53,350 nt of DNA from Candidatus Woesearchaeota archaeon (GCA_016188155.1 JACPIH010000009.1:1-53350), one strand, 5' to 3'. Positions 8,027 to 15,566 are shown, counted from the stretch's first letter. Numbers and translations are program-made. Notes: a model not told the origin generated them from the letters alone.

Positions 8027-9472
8027 TCACGACATCACAAGAAGGTATGCACAGTGGCGGCTGCTGCAAAACCTTTTAACAGCAACGTGACTAAAAGGGA
8101 ATTTGCTTATATTGTCATCAAAAACGACAACGTATTCGTGGTTGGCAGCTAAGAATTCCGCGAAGTTGTAATAAACACTCATTTTCCTGCCGGAGTAGTA
8201 AGCTACAGGCGGGCAGTTGCCAACGCAGCCGAACTCTGCAACGCTGATGCTGCGGAGATAAAGGCCCATTTCCTTTGACACCTCACGCAAGCCATCCTCA
8301 TAAGCTATGGCCGGCGTGTATAATCTCGCAAATTGCGGGTAAAGAGAAACAAGAACAACAGCTGCCACGGCCACAATAACCACCACTGCGGGTTTTAAGG
8401 GAAGAAGCTGCCTTACAAACGATGCAAACCTAACAACTCCAAGCCCTATAAAAGGAACTGCAAACAGCATGAAAAGCAGCAGAAACCGCTCAGCTTCCCA
8501 CTCAATGCCAGGAGGCTTTGTCACTCCCCTGTTGATTATAAATGCGGAGTATGCTAGCGTTACAAGGAGGCAGTATAACAGGAAAAGCGCGCCTGCATTC
8601 TTTCTCTGGGACTGCAGAGATAAAAAAATTGAGAGGGTAACTCCAATGCCAAGAAATGATGCCAGCAGGCCGATGCTGTCCCACAGCAGATAAGCGAAAA
8701 AGGCCGGGCTGGTGGGCTGGCTTTCAGCAACAACGTGGAAAGCTGTTTTAAACACGTAAAAAGGGCTCCCAAACCTTGCAATGCTGGAAAAAAGAAATTG
8801 CACTATCGCTGCTGCAAAAATAGCAGAGCTGGCTGCAATGTCTGCAAATCGCCTCCTCAGGTTAACCAGCAGCAAAGGTAGCAGCAAAACAAGGAGCAGC
8901 AGGTTGGTGAACTTCATCAGGACAGCCAGGGCAGCAAGCAATCCTCCGCAATAAATCAGCAGCCTCTTTTGCATCCGAAAACCCAAAGCATACGCTGCAA
9001 CAGAGGAAAATGCCAAAAAAGCGCCCAAAGCATCAGTCATCACCCACCGGCTGTTAAGAACAAACACAGGCAGGGCTGCTGAAACAGCGGCAGCAACCAA
9101 CGCAGGCTTTCGGCCAAAAACTGCCTTTGAAAGGAAATAAACAGGAAGCACAACAAGCGAGTTAAGGAAGGCAACAAGCAGCCTTGAAACACCCTCATAG
9201 CCAGCCAGCCCGGCGAATGGCGAAAGCAGCACAGGCAGGAGCGGAGGCCTTTGGAAGAGTTCCGAATAACCAACATCATGGCCTGAAAAAAGCCCGCCAT
9301 GCAACAGGTAGATAGTTTCATCCCAGAAGAAATAAGACGTATCGGGAAAAATGGCTCTGATGACAAAAGCGAGTAAGAACAGCACAAATAACAACAGAAA
9401 CGGTTTTGACTTAATCATCGTAATTACTGATTTTATCGCTGCTGCAACAACTGTTGTATGGCTTTGCCTCAT
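8027..9472 (-). CDS. polytopic membrane glycosyltransferase (GT39/ArnT-like)
   Basis: A 481-aa membrane protein with about 10 hydrophobic segments. The first external loop has DTSYFFWDETIYLLHGG then ELFQRPPLLPVLL, the acidic-loop and RPPL/HPPL-like pattern of PMT_2/ArnT-type glycosyltransferases. The C-terminal 80 residues are hydrophilic with three cysteines (residues about 430-475). An internal ATG at residue 19 is preceded by a TATA-like AAAAT and could be the true start; the longer form is given. It lies between the YfhO-like gene and the S-layer gene on the same strand, which supports S-layer glycosylation as its role (inference). Confidence 0.78.
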   Translation of the reverse strand: MRQSHTTVVAAAIKSVITMIKSKPFLLLFVLFLLAFVIRAIFPDTSYFFWDETIYLLHGGLFSGHDVGYSELFQRPPLLPVLLSPFAGLAGYEGVSRLLVAFLNSLVVLPVYFLSKAVFGRKPALVAAAVSAALPVFVLNSRWVMTDALGAFLAFSSVAAYALGFRMQKRLLIYCGGLLAALAVLMKFTNLLLLVLLLPLLLVNLRRRFADIAASSAIFAAAIVQFLFSSIARFGSPFYVFKTAFHVVAESQPTSPAFFAYLLWDSIGLLASFLGIGVTLSIFLSLQSQRKNAGALFLLYCLLVTLAYSAFIINRGVTKPPGIEWEAERFLLLFMLFAVPFIGLGVVRFASFVRQLLPLKPAVVVIVAVAAVVLVSLYPQFARLYTPAIAYEDGLREVSKEMGLYLRSISVAEFGCVGNCPPVAYYSGRKMSVYYNFAEFLAANHEYVVVFDDNISKFPFSHVAVKRFCSSRHCAYLLVMS

Positions 9473-9494
9473 CAGGAATAAGAAATGAAAATAA

Positions 9495-9584
9495 GAAAAA
9501 GAAACCCAAATCGTGCTTTGGCACGATTGGGCCCATTCGCTGAAAGCGAATTGGGAAAAGCCTTTGTAAGGCCTTTCTTTTTTC
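9495..9584. repeat. tandem hairpin element, copy B (cloverleaf-like)
   Basis: An outer near-perfect pairing (GAAAAAGAAA at 9495-9504 with TTTCTTTTTTC at 9574-9584) encloses three adjacent hairpins. These are CCCAAATCGTGC-TTTG-GCACGATTGGG (9505-9531), CCCATTCGCT-GAA-AGCGAATTGGG (9532-9555) and an AAAGCCTT/AAGGCCTTT stem (about 9556-9576). The first two are joined by GGGCCC, as in copy C. It sits just after the S-layer stop codon, so it may also act in 3'-end formation. Confidence 0.7.
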
Positions 9585-9590
9585 AGCTAC

Positions 9591-12314
9591 TTACGGAGTT
9601 GCCGCCGGTGCTGCTGCTGGAGCCTCTACTACCGGGGCTGGAGCAACTACCTTAGGCACTGGGGCTCCCACTGTTATGTCAGTGAAGCTTGTTCCAGCTA
9701 CTTCAACCTCCATGCCCTTCAGGACGCCCTTCTCCTGCCACTTGGCGTAGTCAGCAAGGACTCTTGCAGCCCTTCTGGTGTCCATGGCAGATGCGCCTGC
9801 TACAAGCAGTGCGACCTTTCCATTGGCGTTCTCGACAAGCTTGACCATTGCCTTTCCTTCGGTAAAGCCCTCTGCACAGTTTGCTGGGTTACCCATCAAC
9901 GTTGCAGCTGCCGCGTTAGCACATGGCCCGCCAACAACGATGGAGTTCTGAGCTGTTATGTCAGCCACTTCCGTAGCAAGCTTGGCAGTGCCAACCTCGA
10001 TTGGGCTTGTCTCATAGTAGACAATCTGGCCTGCCTCTGAAGCCTCGCTCTTGGTCACTGTCGCGCCCGGACCCGAAACAACAACTATAGGCAGCCTCTG
10101 GCTCTTGACAGGTGACTCAATTATCAAAGAGTCAGGGTCGTTGCTGACCGTGCGCCAGTCAATATAGGTACCCAGGCTTGTGTACGTCTGCCTGAGGTTG
10201 GTGTCAGCGCTTGGCGTTATGTACTTCAGGTTGGTTGCTACAGTATGTTCTGCAATGTCAACCTTTGCGCTTGCAGCTGAGATATTAAACTCTACAGCGC
10301 TTGGAGCAACGTTGTCGTAGTCGTCAGCGTCCAGCGTCTGCAGCGAAAATATAAGGCTGCCCGCATAGTTATCACTGTCAACAGTACCAGAAGCTGACGC
10401 ATTCGCCGTGTAATTAACCGGATGGAACGTCAAGGAAATCTGGCCGCCACCTTTTGACGTTACGTTAATTACCTTCCCGTTGTCAGCCACTTGGTTTTCA
10501 AACGTACCTGCAGATTCCAAAGTGCCATCGCCGTCCAAGTCAATCTTCAACTGGAAGTTGCTGTTTGTGTCCAGCGAATTGTTCCATATCTTGAAGGTTC
10601 CGCCACCGAGCTTCAGGGTTGCGTCCTCAGTGCCTACGCCAGGATAGCCGGCTTGTGCCTTGTAGTCAACAGATTCTGTGCCGCCGCTGCCAAGGTTCTG
10701 GAACTCAATTTTCGGGCTGCTTTCGCCTGAGCCGATTGAGCTGAGATACCTGAGGCCGTAGGTCTTTCGCTGGCCCCGCTGCTGGGTGCTGTCAGTTATA
10801 ACAAGGTAGTCGTTCTTTGTTACGGTCTGGTTTTCAATCAGCACTGTGTCGTCATCACTGTCACCCATCTTTAACCTTGTGGTGCCTGCAGTATACGCAA
10901 TTGGCATCTTAACATTGTTGCCAGAGGCGTCAGCAAACTCAAGGTAATACTGGGTTGAGCCGGATGGCGTCAACTTGATTTTCTCAGTTGGCACAGGGTC
11001 TAATCCATTGTAAAGGATATCCCACGAGCTCAGCAATGCCTGAGGCTTTCTCAGCTTCTTGCTAAGCATTCCGCCAGACGGGATGTAATAGTCCTGGTCG
11101 GCTGTGACGTTGATAGCTATGCTGCTCAGCGTCATGGAGTTTGACGAACTGTTGCCGGTAACGATTGTAACCTTTGTGCCGGTTATTGTCTCAGTGCCGA
11201 CCTCCATGGTTTGCTCCCCAGCAGCTGCAGCAGACCCGGCTAATGTATCACGTAGCCTGACCTTGTCAGCGCCTAGGTAGAACTCTGCCTTCCTGACACC
11301 GCCAGCGAACTCCTGTGAGATTATGTCCCTTATGCCAACCTGGGTTCCGTCCTTAAGTGTCTGGGTGTTGCCTTCCTGCAAGGAGTCAGTTACCTCACCA
11401 TTAACGGTGAACTTAGCGGTTGTTGAGCCAACGAAGTCAAGCGTGACTTCATAGTCCTTGCCGCCAATCGTGTACGTCTTTGAGTCGCCCTCAGTGAGGA
11501 CGTCCTTTGTGGCACCGCCCATTAATGTCAAGTCAACATCAGCGTGGCCTGTGCTATCTGTCCTTGCTTTAACGATAGACCAGTCCCTGCCAAGGAAGTT
11601 GATGCTCTTGCCCTCAAAGTTCCACAGGAACGTTCCTGTTGCGGAAATTGCACCTGCACTGTCAGTAATGTCTGTCTTGGCAGTTTCGGTAAACTCAAGC
11701 GAGTACCTTGCAATGTTGTTGCCATTCTGTCCGTCAATAAAAAGGTAATCGCCAGTCTTGCTGTTGTCAGGGTCTTCTGCATAGACAACGGACAACATGA
11801 CTGGGTTGCCTGTGCTTGCGGCTGCCGGCTGGCTGTCAAAGTATATATATTGTCGGTAGTCGTAGTCGCCCTGCGTGTTGGAGAATGTTCCATCCTTGAG
11901 GAGGTTTGGCAACTCGTCCTTGCCAATGAAAGTTGTTATGTTCCTGACGTTCTCCTGCTGTGAGCTTTGAGTGCCTGCATCAAGCCTTTCAGAGAACTCA
12001 AGCTTCTTGGCGCCCTGGCCGACTCTCCAAGCCTCACCGGACAAGCTAACCTGCCCACCGCCGGTTGACTGGATTGTCTTCTTAACCCTTGAGGCATACT
12101 GCAAGGCGTTAGAGACATCAATAGAGCCTACAACGTCTGAAGAGGCTGCGCTGTCACCAACTACGAGAACTGCATTGAACTTTCCGTCCTTGACAAAAGG
12201 GTCAGGATAGTTTTTCAAGTCGGCAGCTGCGGCGGCACTTAATATAGTAGCACCCACCATGACTGCGCCTGTGCCTAAAGCTAAAATCTTACCGATAGTC
12301 TTGCGTAACTTCAC
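9591..12314 (-). CDS. S-layer protein
   Basis: Major surface-layer protein of about 907 aa, of the type with S_layer_N and S_layer_C regions known from methanogens. It has a signal peptide (KLRKTIGKILALGTGAVMVG, ending near AAAAADLKNYPDPF). The mature N-terminus reads FNAVLVVGDSAASSDVVGSI. Near the C-terminus are NSIVVGGPCANAAAATL and MVKLVENANGKVALLVAGAS, the conserved end region. It ends in a Pro/Ala-rich tail (VVEAPAAAPAATP). GTG at 12314 is preferred over ATG at 12329: GGAGGTG at 12321-12327 is a near-perfect Shine-Dalgarno site 6 nt before the GTG but lies inside the reading frame if the ATG is used. A strong TATA box lies about 95 nt upstream. Confidence 0.92.
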   Translation of the reverse strand: MKLRKTIGKILALGTGAVMVGATILSAAAAADLKNYPDPFVKDGKFNAVLVVGDSAASSDVVGSIDVSNALQYASRVKKTIQSTGGGQVSLSGEAWRVGQGAKKLEFSERLDAGTQSSQQENVRNITTFIGKDELPNLLKDGTFSNTQGDYDYRQYIYFDSQPAAASTGNPVMLSVVYAEDPDNSKTGDYLFIDGQNGNNIARYSLEFTETAKTDITDSAGAISATGTFLWNFEGKSINFLGRDWSIVKARTDSTGHADVDLTLMGGATKDVLTEGDSKTYTIGGKDYEVTLDFVGSTTAKFTVNGEVTDSLQEGNTQTLKDGTQVGIRDIISQEFAGGVRKAEFYLGADKVRLRDTLAGSAAAAGEQTMEVGTETITGTKVTIVTGNSSSNSMTLSSIAINVTADQDYYIPSGGMLSKKLRKPQALLSSWDILYNGLDPVPTEKIKLTPSGSTQYYLEFADASGNNVKMPIAYTAGTTRLKMGDSDDDTVLIENQTVTKNDYLVITDSTQQRGQRKTYGLRYLSSIGSGESSPKIEFQNLGSGGTESVDYKAQAGYPGVGTEDATLKLGGGTFKIWNNSLDTNSNFQLKIDLDGDGTLESAGTFENQVADNGKVINVTSKGGGQISLTFHPVNYTANASASGTVDSDNYAGSLIFSLQTLDADDYDNVAPSAVEFNISAASAKVDIAEHTVATNLKYITPSADTNLRQTYTSLGTYIDWRTVSNDPDSLIIESPVKSQRLPIVVVSGPGATVTKSEASEAGQIVYYETSPIEVGTAKLATEVADITAQNSIVVGGPCANAAAATLMGNPANCAEGFTEGKAMVKLVENANGKVALLVAGASAMDTRRAARVLADYAKWQEKGVLKGMEVEVAGTSFTDITVGAPVPKVVAPAPVVEAPAAAPAATP

Positions 12315-12320
12315 TCTCAA

Positions 12321-12327
12321 CACCTCC
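12321..12327 (-). promoter_or_regulatory. Shine-Dalgarno site that decides the S-layer start
   Basis: GGAGGTG on the minus strand, 6 nt before GTG 12314. It argues that the in-frame ATG at 12329, which overlaps this site, is not the start. Confidence 0.65.
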
Positions 12328-12408
12328 ATGTTGTCTTACTCATCATAATGTTGCCTTTCTTTTTGCGAAACAGCTTTTGCTGCTTCCCAAAGCCCAAAAT
12401 TGCAGGGG

Positions 12409-12418
12409 ATATATAAAG
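12409..12418 (-). promoter_or_regulatory. TATA box of the S-layer gene
   Basis: CTTTATATAT preceded by AAAAC (BRE-like) on the minus strand. The expected mRNA start is near 12385-12390, giving a leader of about 70 nt, long for this genome and in keeping with a strongly translated surface protein. Confidence 0.65.
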
Positions 12419-12420
12419 GT

Positions 12421-12660
12421 TTTGTTTGCATCAAATGCGGCTTTAAACGCCGACTTGTTTTAAACATACACTTTTAGTTATCCTTAGTTATCCTTCCACC
12501 TGCTTTTGAACCTTTTTTCATCTGCTTCAGCCGAGCCCTGAGCTTAGGCAACACTGCATACCTTGCAATACTGCTTATGCCGGTAATCCAACTGATAAGG
12601 GCTAACTGATGACACCTACTTTATAAAGTTTTCGGAACTGGAGGATATAAATTCGCCAGA
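12421..12660. other. intergenic stretch upstream of the S-layer promoter
   Basis: No convincing gene. It holds a perfect 10-bp tandem repeat TTAGTTATCC x2 (12474-12493) and a short minus-strand frame (12474 to about 12618) encoding a basic peptide with no normal start codon near its open end. A TATA-like CTTTATAAAG lies at about 12618-12627. Confidence 0.5.
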
Positions 12661-12675
12661 AAATAGCCAAAAACG

Positions 12676-12681
12676 TATATA
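12676..12681 (+). promoter_or_regulatory. TATA box before a candidate small RNA
   Basis: TATATA lies 24 nt before the first base of a hairpin-bounded stretch that ends in a T-run. Confidence 0.45.
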
Positions 12682-12699
12682 GGAATGAGTATTAATAAA

Positions 12700-12771
12700 G
12701 GTTCGGGAATCCCTAGTAGGAAAGGCCAATAGTGCAAAAATCGCCGAACCGGCATCAATGACAACTTTTTT
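12700..12771 (+). ncRNA. candidate small structured RNA
   Basis: No open frame is convincing here, but the architecture is that of a small RNA gene. A TATA box (12676-12681) is placed so that transcription would start at about 12700. The stretch then opens with GGTTCGG (12700-12706), which pairs perfectly with CCGAACC (12744-12750), and ends in a run of six T (12766-12771), an archaeal-type terminator. The 37-nt loop contains a small AGG/CCT pairing. No C/D boxes or ACA box in the standard places were found, so the class is unknown. Confidence 0.4.
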
Positions 12772-12860
12772 ATAATAGGGCAGGTTAATCGCTGCAGCAC
12801 AAAACACGGCCAGAACAGAGAACTAAAGCGGCAGCAAAGGATAACAGTTTTACAACGCTA

Positions 12861-12883
12861 CGTTTTTCTCGACAAGAAAAACG
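12861..12883 (+). repeat. hairpin abutting the tRNA-Leu 5' end
   Basis: CGTTTTTCT (12861-12869) and AGAAAAACG (12875-12883) form a perfect 9-bp inverted repeat with a 5-nt loop. The last G is the first base of the tRNA. It could be a leader structure for 5' processing or a stop for upstream transcription. Confidence 0.6.
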
Positions 12884-12966
12884 CGGGGATGCCGCAGCGG
12901 CCAACCGGGGCAGGCCTAGGACCTGCTGGCTTAGTGCCTTCGGCGGTTCGAATCCGCCTCCCCGCA
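12883..12966 (+). tRNA. tRNA-Leu (anticodon TAG)
   Basis: A class II tRNA. The acceptor stem GCGGGGA pairs with TCCCCGC, the anticodon arm is GCAGG-CCTAGGA-CCTGC with anticodon TAG, a long variable arm (TGGCTTAGTGCCTTC) marks leucine, and the T arm is GGCGG-TTCGAAT-CCGCC. The discriminator is A (12966), as expected for Leu. CCA is not encoded. No intron is seen. Confidence 0.95.
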
Positions 12967-13044
12967 CTCAACATTTTTGTTCGCAGCGGCTCACAAAAAG
13001 CTTGACCAAAAACAAACGCAAACGAAAGAAATTTATAGTAGTTA

Positions 13045-13077
13045 TTACTAATAATTCCTAGTAAATAAGCGCTTATT
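13045..13077. promoter_or_regulatory. inverted repeats upstream of the AbrB/PIN operon
   Basis: Two inverted repeats lie side by side: TTACTA-N8-TAGTAA (13045-13064) and the perfect 14-bp palindrome AATAAGCGCTTATT (13064-13077). They lie just downstream of a TATA-like ATTTATAG (about 13030-13038), so they cover the likely transcription start. This is the expected place for an autoregulatory operator bound by the AbrB-type antitoxin (inference). Confidence 0.45.
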
Positions 13078-13161
13078 AAGCGTTTTGGCTTCGGCATTTG
13101 CAAAAAACCCGACGACAAAATAGAAAGAGCCTATGCGCAGAGGCAGCAGGCGGTGTAAAAA

Positions 13162-13410
13162 ATGGCTGTTTCAAGGGTAACAAGGAACTATCAGGTAACT
13201 GTGCCGAGGGAGATAAGGGAGCTGGCAGACATCAAGGTAGGCGACATGGTGCTCTTCATTAAAGAAGGCGAAGATGTTGTCTTAAGGAAGATAGACAAGG
13301 AGCTGCTCGGCAAGGGCTTTGGGCTGTGGAAAAAAGCGCAGGAAAAGACGCCCTGGCTCGTTGACCGGTTCCTGAGGAAGGAGGCAAGGCAGGCGCCTAA
13401 AAAAGTTTAG
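13162..13410 (+). CDS. SpoVT/AbrB-type antitoxin (VapB-like)
   Basis: An 82-aa protein with an N-terminal swapped-hairpin AbrB DNA-binding domain: VTRNYQVTVPREIRELADI then GDMVLFIKEGEDVVLRKI (residues 5-48). The C-terminal 35 residues, which would wrap around the toxin, are basic and helical. It lies 3 nt before a PIN-domain gene, the standard antitoxin-toxin layout. It probably represses its own operon through the inverted repeats upstream. Confidence 0.85.
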   Translation: MAVSRVTRNYQVTVPREIRELADIKVGDMVLFIKEGEDVVLRKIDKELLGKGFGLWKKAQEKTPWLVDRFLRKEARQAPKKV

Positions 13411-13413
13411 AAA

Positions 13414-13794
13414 ATGGCAAAGAAACTATTAATCAGCAATGATGTCTTCATTGACTACCTGGTGGGTGAGCCGCGTGCAAAGGAGTTCTTTGAGCAGCTG
13501 CCCGAAGGCATATTCTATTACTCAGCGCTGACCAAGCTGGAACTTCTTTCGGCAGAGGTGTGCTCTGACTCAAACGTAAGAAGCGCGACAGCGGCAATGC
13601 TATCGCTGGGAAAAAAGGCTGAAATTGATGATGCGATAATAGGGGTAGCGGCTGAGCTCAGAAGGGTGCACAGCCTCTCGCTGCCGGACTCGGTAATGGC
13701 GGCCACCGCCCTGCACCTGAAGGCAGAGCTGGTCACCAAGAACGTCAGCGCCCTCAAAAAGATAAAGGAACTCCTGCTGATGAAGCCGTACTGA
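13414..13794 (+). CDS. PIN-domain ribonuclease toxin (VapC-like)
   Basis: A 126-aa PIN-domain protein. Expected acidic residues are seen at D10 or so (SNDVFIDYL), E43 or so (ALTKLELLS) and in SLPDSVMAATAL (about residue 90). The usual fourth position falls in LVTKNVSALKKI, with N instead of D, as in many VapC proteins. The frame starts 3 nt after the antitoxin stop, so the pair is coupled. Likely a toxin that cleaves RNA (known for the family; target unknown). Confidence 0.85.
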   Translation: MAKKLLISNDVFIDYLVGEPRAKEFFEQLPEGIFYYSALTKLELLSAEVCSDSNVRSATAAMLSLGKKAEIDDAIIGVAAELRRVHSLSLPDSVMAATALHLKAELVTKNVSALKKIKELLLMKPY

Positions 13795-13838
13795 CACCTT
13801 GCTAAGCGCTGCTAAGCGCAAAATAAAGCTGCGCAACA

Positions 13839-13846
13839 TTTTTAAA
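13839..13846 (+). promoter_or_regulatory. TATA-like element of the eS19 operon
   Basis: TTTTTAAA lies 26-33 nt before the eS19 ATG, implying a leaderless transcript for the eS19-PDCD5-eL39-eL31 operon. Confidence 0.5.
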
Positions 13847-13871
13847 GGAGCATCTTTTCCGAACTTTGAAC

Positions 13872-14498
13872 ATGACAGACGCAAAGCTCGAGGAAGCAAA
13901 GCCGATTGTTGAGGCTGAAAAAAAGGGTAGCACGCAGGGTAAGCATGAGCATGATATTGTGACGGCTCTTTCGGTTGATGCCAACCAGCTTATAGAACTA
14001 CTGGCAAAAGAGCTGCAAAGCATCCCGCAGATAAAGCCGCCAGCATGGGCTCCCTTCGTAAAAACAGGAGCCAGCAAGGAAAGGCCGCCAGCAAGAAAGG
14101 ACTGGTGGCATGTAAGGGCTGCATCGGTTCTCAGGACAGTGGCAAGGCTTGGGCCGGTTGGAACATCAAAGCTCCGAACCAAATACGGAGGAAAGCACAG
14201 CCGCGGCTACAAGTCAGAAAGGTTCGCTCGCGGCTCAGGAAGCATAATAAGAAAGGCAATGCAGCAGCTTGAGAAGGCAGGCCTTGTCAAGCAGGCTGTA
14301 AAAGGCGTTCACAAAGGCAGGATAATCACGGAAAAAGCATCATCCATACTGAGGGCTGCAGCGCACAAGGCACTGGCAGAGCCAAGGAAGGCAAAAACTC
14401 AGAAGATGCAAGCTCCGCAATCACACTCAACACAGGCAGCAGTTATACAGTCTCCAACAGCAGAAAAGAAAGAAGCAAAGGAGACGAAAAAGCAGTAA
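13872..14498 (+). CDS. rps19e: 30S ribosomal protein eS19 with extended ends
   Basis: Small-subunit protein eS19. The family core spans about residues 35-165: VDANQLIELLAKELQS, KPPAWAPFVKTGASKERPP, WWHVRAASVLRTVARLGPVG and GSGSIIRKAMQQLEKAGLVK. At 208 aa it is longer than the usual ~150: there is an acidic, charged N-terminal tail of about 35 residues and a Lys/Gln/Ala-rich C-terminal tail of about 40. ATG at 13872 is preferred over the TTG at 13866 because of the TATA spacing. First gene of a four-gene translation operon. Confidence 0.93.
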   Translation: MTDAKLEEAKPIVEAEKKGSTQGKHEHDIVTALSVDANQLIELLAKELQSIPQIKPPAWAPFVKTGASKERPPARKDWWHVRAASVLRTVARLGPVGTSKLRTKYGGKHSRGYKSERFARGSGSIIRKAMQQLEKAGLVKQAVKGVHKGRIITEKASSILRAAAHKALAEPRKAKTQKMQAPQSHSTQAAVIQSPTAEKKEAKETKKQ

Positions 14499-14512
14499 AA
14501 GAAAGCCTAAAG

Positions 14513-14878
14513 ATGGATACTGAGCTCGAAGATTTGAAGAAGCAAAGATTAGAGCAAATCAAACAAGCATACGCCGGGCAATACCAGAGATATGCAACCG
14601 AAAGGCAGCAGGCCGAGGCAGAAACAGCCCAGCAGCTGGAAGCCATTGAAGAAATAGTAAAGGCTCACCTCACCAAGGAGGCGCTGCAAAGGTACGGAAC
14701 CCTGAAGCTGGCACATCCGGAAACAGCAACACAATTCATCGTGGCAGTAGCGCAGGCCATTGAGGCAGGAAGGCTGAAAAGCTTCCTAAGCGAAGAGCAG
14801 ATGGTCAATGCGCTGAAGCAGATATCAAAGCTTTCGCAGCAGCAACAGCATGGAAAAATTAAAGTGGTAAGGAAATAA
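14513..14878 (+). CDS. PDCD5-family DNA-binding protein
   Basis: A 121-aa protein of the PDCD5/TFAR19 family, known in archaea as a small helical nucleic-acid-binding protein. It shows the N-terminal charged helix (DLKKQRLEQIKQAYAG), and the three-helix core with HLTKEALQRYGTLKLAHPE and FLSEEQMVNALKQIS. It sits between eS19 and eL39, where this family is usually found in archaea. The ATG follows the eS19 stop by 14 nt. Confidence 0.92.
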   Translation: MDTELEDLKKQRLEQIKQAYAGQYQRYATERQQAEAETAQQLEAIEEIVKAHLTKEALQRYGTLKLAHPETATQFIVAVAQAIEAGRLKSFLSEEQMVNALKQISKLSQQQQHGKIKVVRK

Positions 14879-14881
14879 AAA

Positions 14882-15055
14882 ATGGCACGCTACAAACATC
14901 CTAGCAGGAAACAAAGGCTTGCGAAGAAGGCAGACCAGACAAAGTGGGCACCCTTCTGGACAGTGCCAAAGACGTACGGCAAAGGAAGAAAGATACACCC
15001 TGGAAGGCACACGGCTGTCAAAAGAAGCTGGAGAAGGCAAAAATTAAAGGCTTAA
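14882..15055 (+). CDS. rpl39e: 50S ribosomal protein eL39
   Basis: A 57-aa, very basic protein of the ribosomal exit tunnel. The N-terminus (ARYKHPSRKQRLAKKADQT) and C-terminus (RHTAVKRSWRRQKLKA) match eL39; the central NRRVP-type segment is replaced by WAPFWTVPKTYGKGRKIHPG. It is slightly longer than the usual 50-51 aa. It starts 3 nt after the PDCD5 stop and precedes eL31, the standard archaeal order. Confidence 0.9.
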   Translation: MARYKHPSRKQRLAKKADQTKWAPFWTVPKTYGKGRKIHPGRHTAVKRSWRRQKLKA

Positions 15056-15067
15056 ATGTGATGGGAA

Positions 15068-15496
15068 ATGGCTGCTGTTGAACGAACACTAACAATCAAC
15101 CTGAGAAAGGAAATAATGAAGGTGCCTGACTACAAAAGGGCCAAGAAGGCCGTAACGGCCATAAGGGAATTCCTGCAGAGGCACATGAAGGCAGATGCCA
15201 AAGACGTAAAGATAGGAAAATACCTCAACCTAAAGATTTGGGAGCACGGCATAAAAAAGCCGGCACACAAGATAACAGTAATTGCCAAGAAGGACGACAA
15301 AGGCATAGTGACCGCAGAGCTGCCAAGCATACCAGCCAAAAAGCAGAACGAAAAGAGGCTCAAGGCAAAGGAAAAGCAAGGGAACAAGGCAAAAACACCA
15401 GAGCAAAAAGAGACGAAAGCCACGGCAACGCAAACTACGGCAACAACTGCGACAGCCGCAACTGAAAATAAGGCAGCCGCACCAGCCGAAGCATAA
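15068..15496 (+). CDS. rpl31e: 50S ribosomal protein eL31 with extended C-terminus
   Basis: Large-subunit protein at the exit-tunnel rim. The core is residues 1-90: ERTLTINLRKEIMKVPDYKR, AVTAIREFLQRHMKAD and VKIGKYLNLKIWEHGIKKP. Archaeal eL31 is normally 80-95 aa; here a tail of about 50 residues is added, first Lys/Gln-rich, then Thr/Ala-rich. GGGAA before the ATG is a weak ribosome-binding site. Last gene of the operon. Confidence 0.92.
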   Translation: MAAVERTLTINLRKEIMKVPDYKRAKKAVTAIREFLQRHMKADAKDVKIGKYLNLKIWEHGIKKPAHKITVIAKKDDKGIVTAELPSIPAKKQNEKRLKAKEKQGNKAKTPEQKETKATATQTTATTATAATENKAAAPAEA

Positions 15497-15566
15497 GGAT
15501 TCTATAATATTGTATTCTACCAATTCCAGAAAGATTTATTAAAAGGGTTGCCCGGATTTGTAGGCC

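Noticed and set aside
7099-9387. Many overlapping ORFs on both strands within the membrane protein genes
   Set aside because: They are shadows of Ala/Leu-rich membrane protein coding sequence, with no start signals or family motifs.
12604-12640. C/D-box sRNA suggested by CTGATGA near 12606
   Set aside because: No D box or C'/D' boxes follow at the needed distances.
12616-12807. 63-aa minus-strand ORF in the intergenic region before tRNA-Leu
   Set aside because: Composition is not protein-like, no ribosome-binding site is seen, and it is antisense to the candidate small RNA with good signals.
12785-13118. Minus-strand ORFs overlapping tRNA-Leu
   Set aside because: They run antisense through the tRNA and have no family features.
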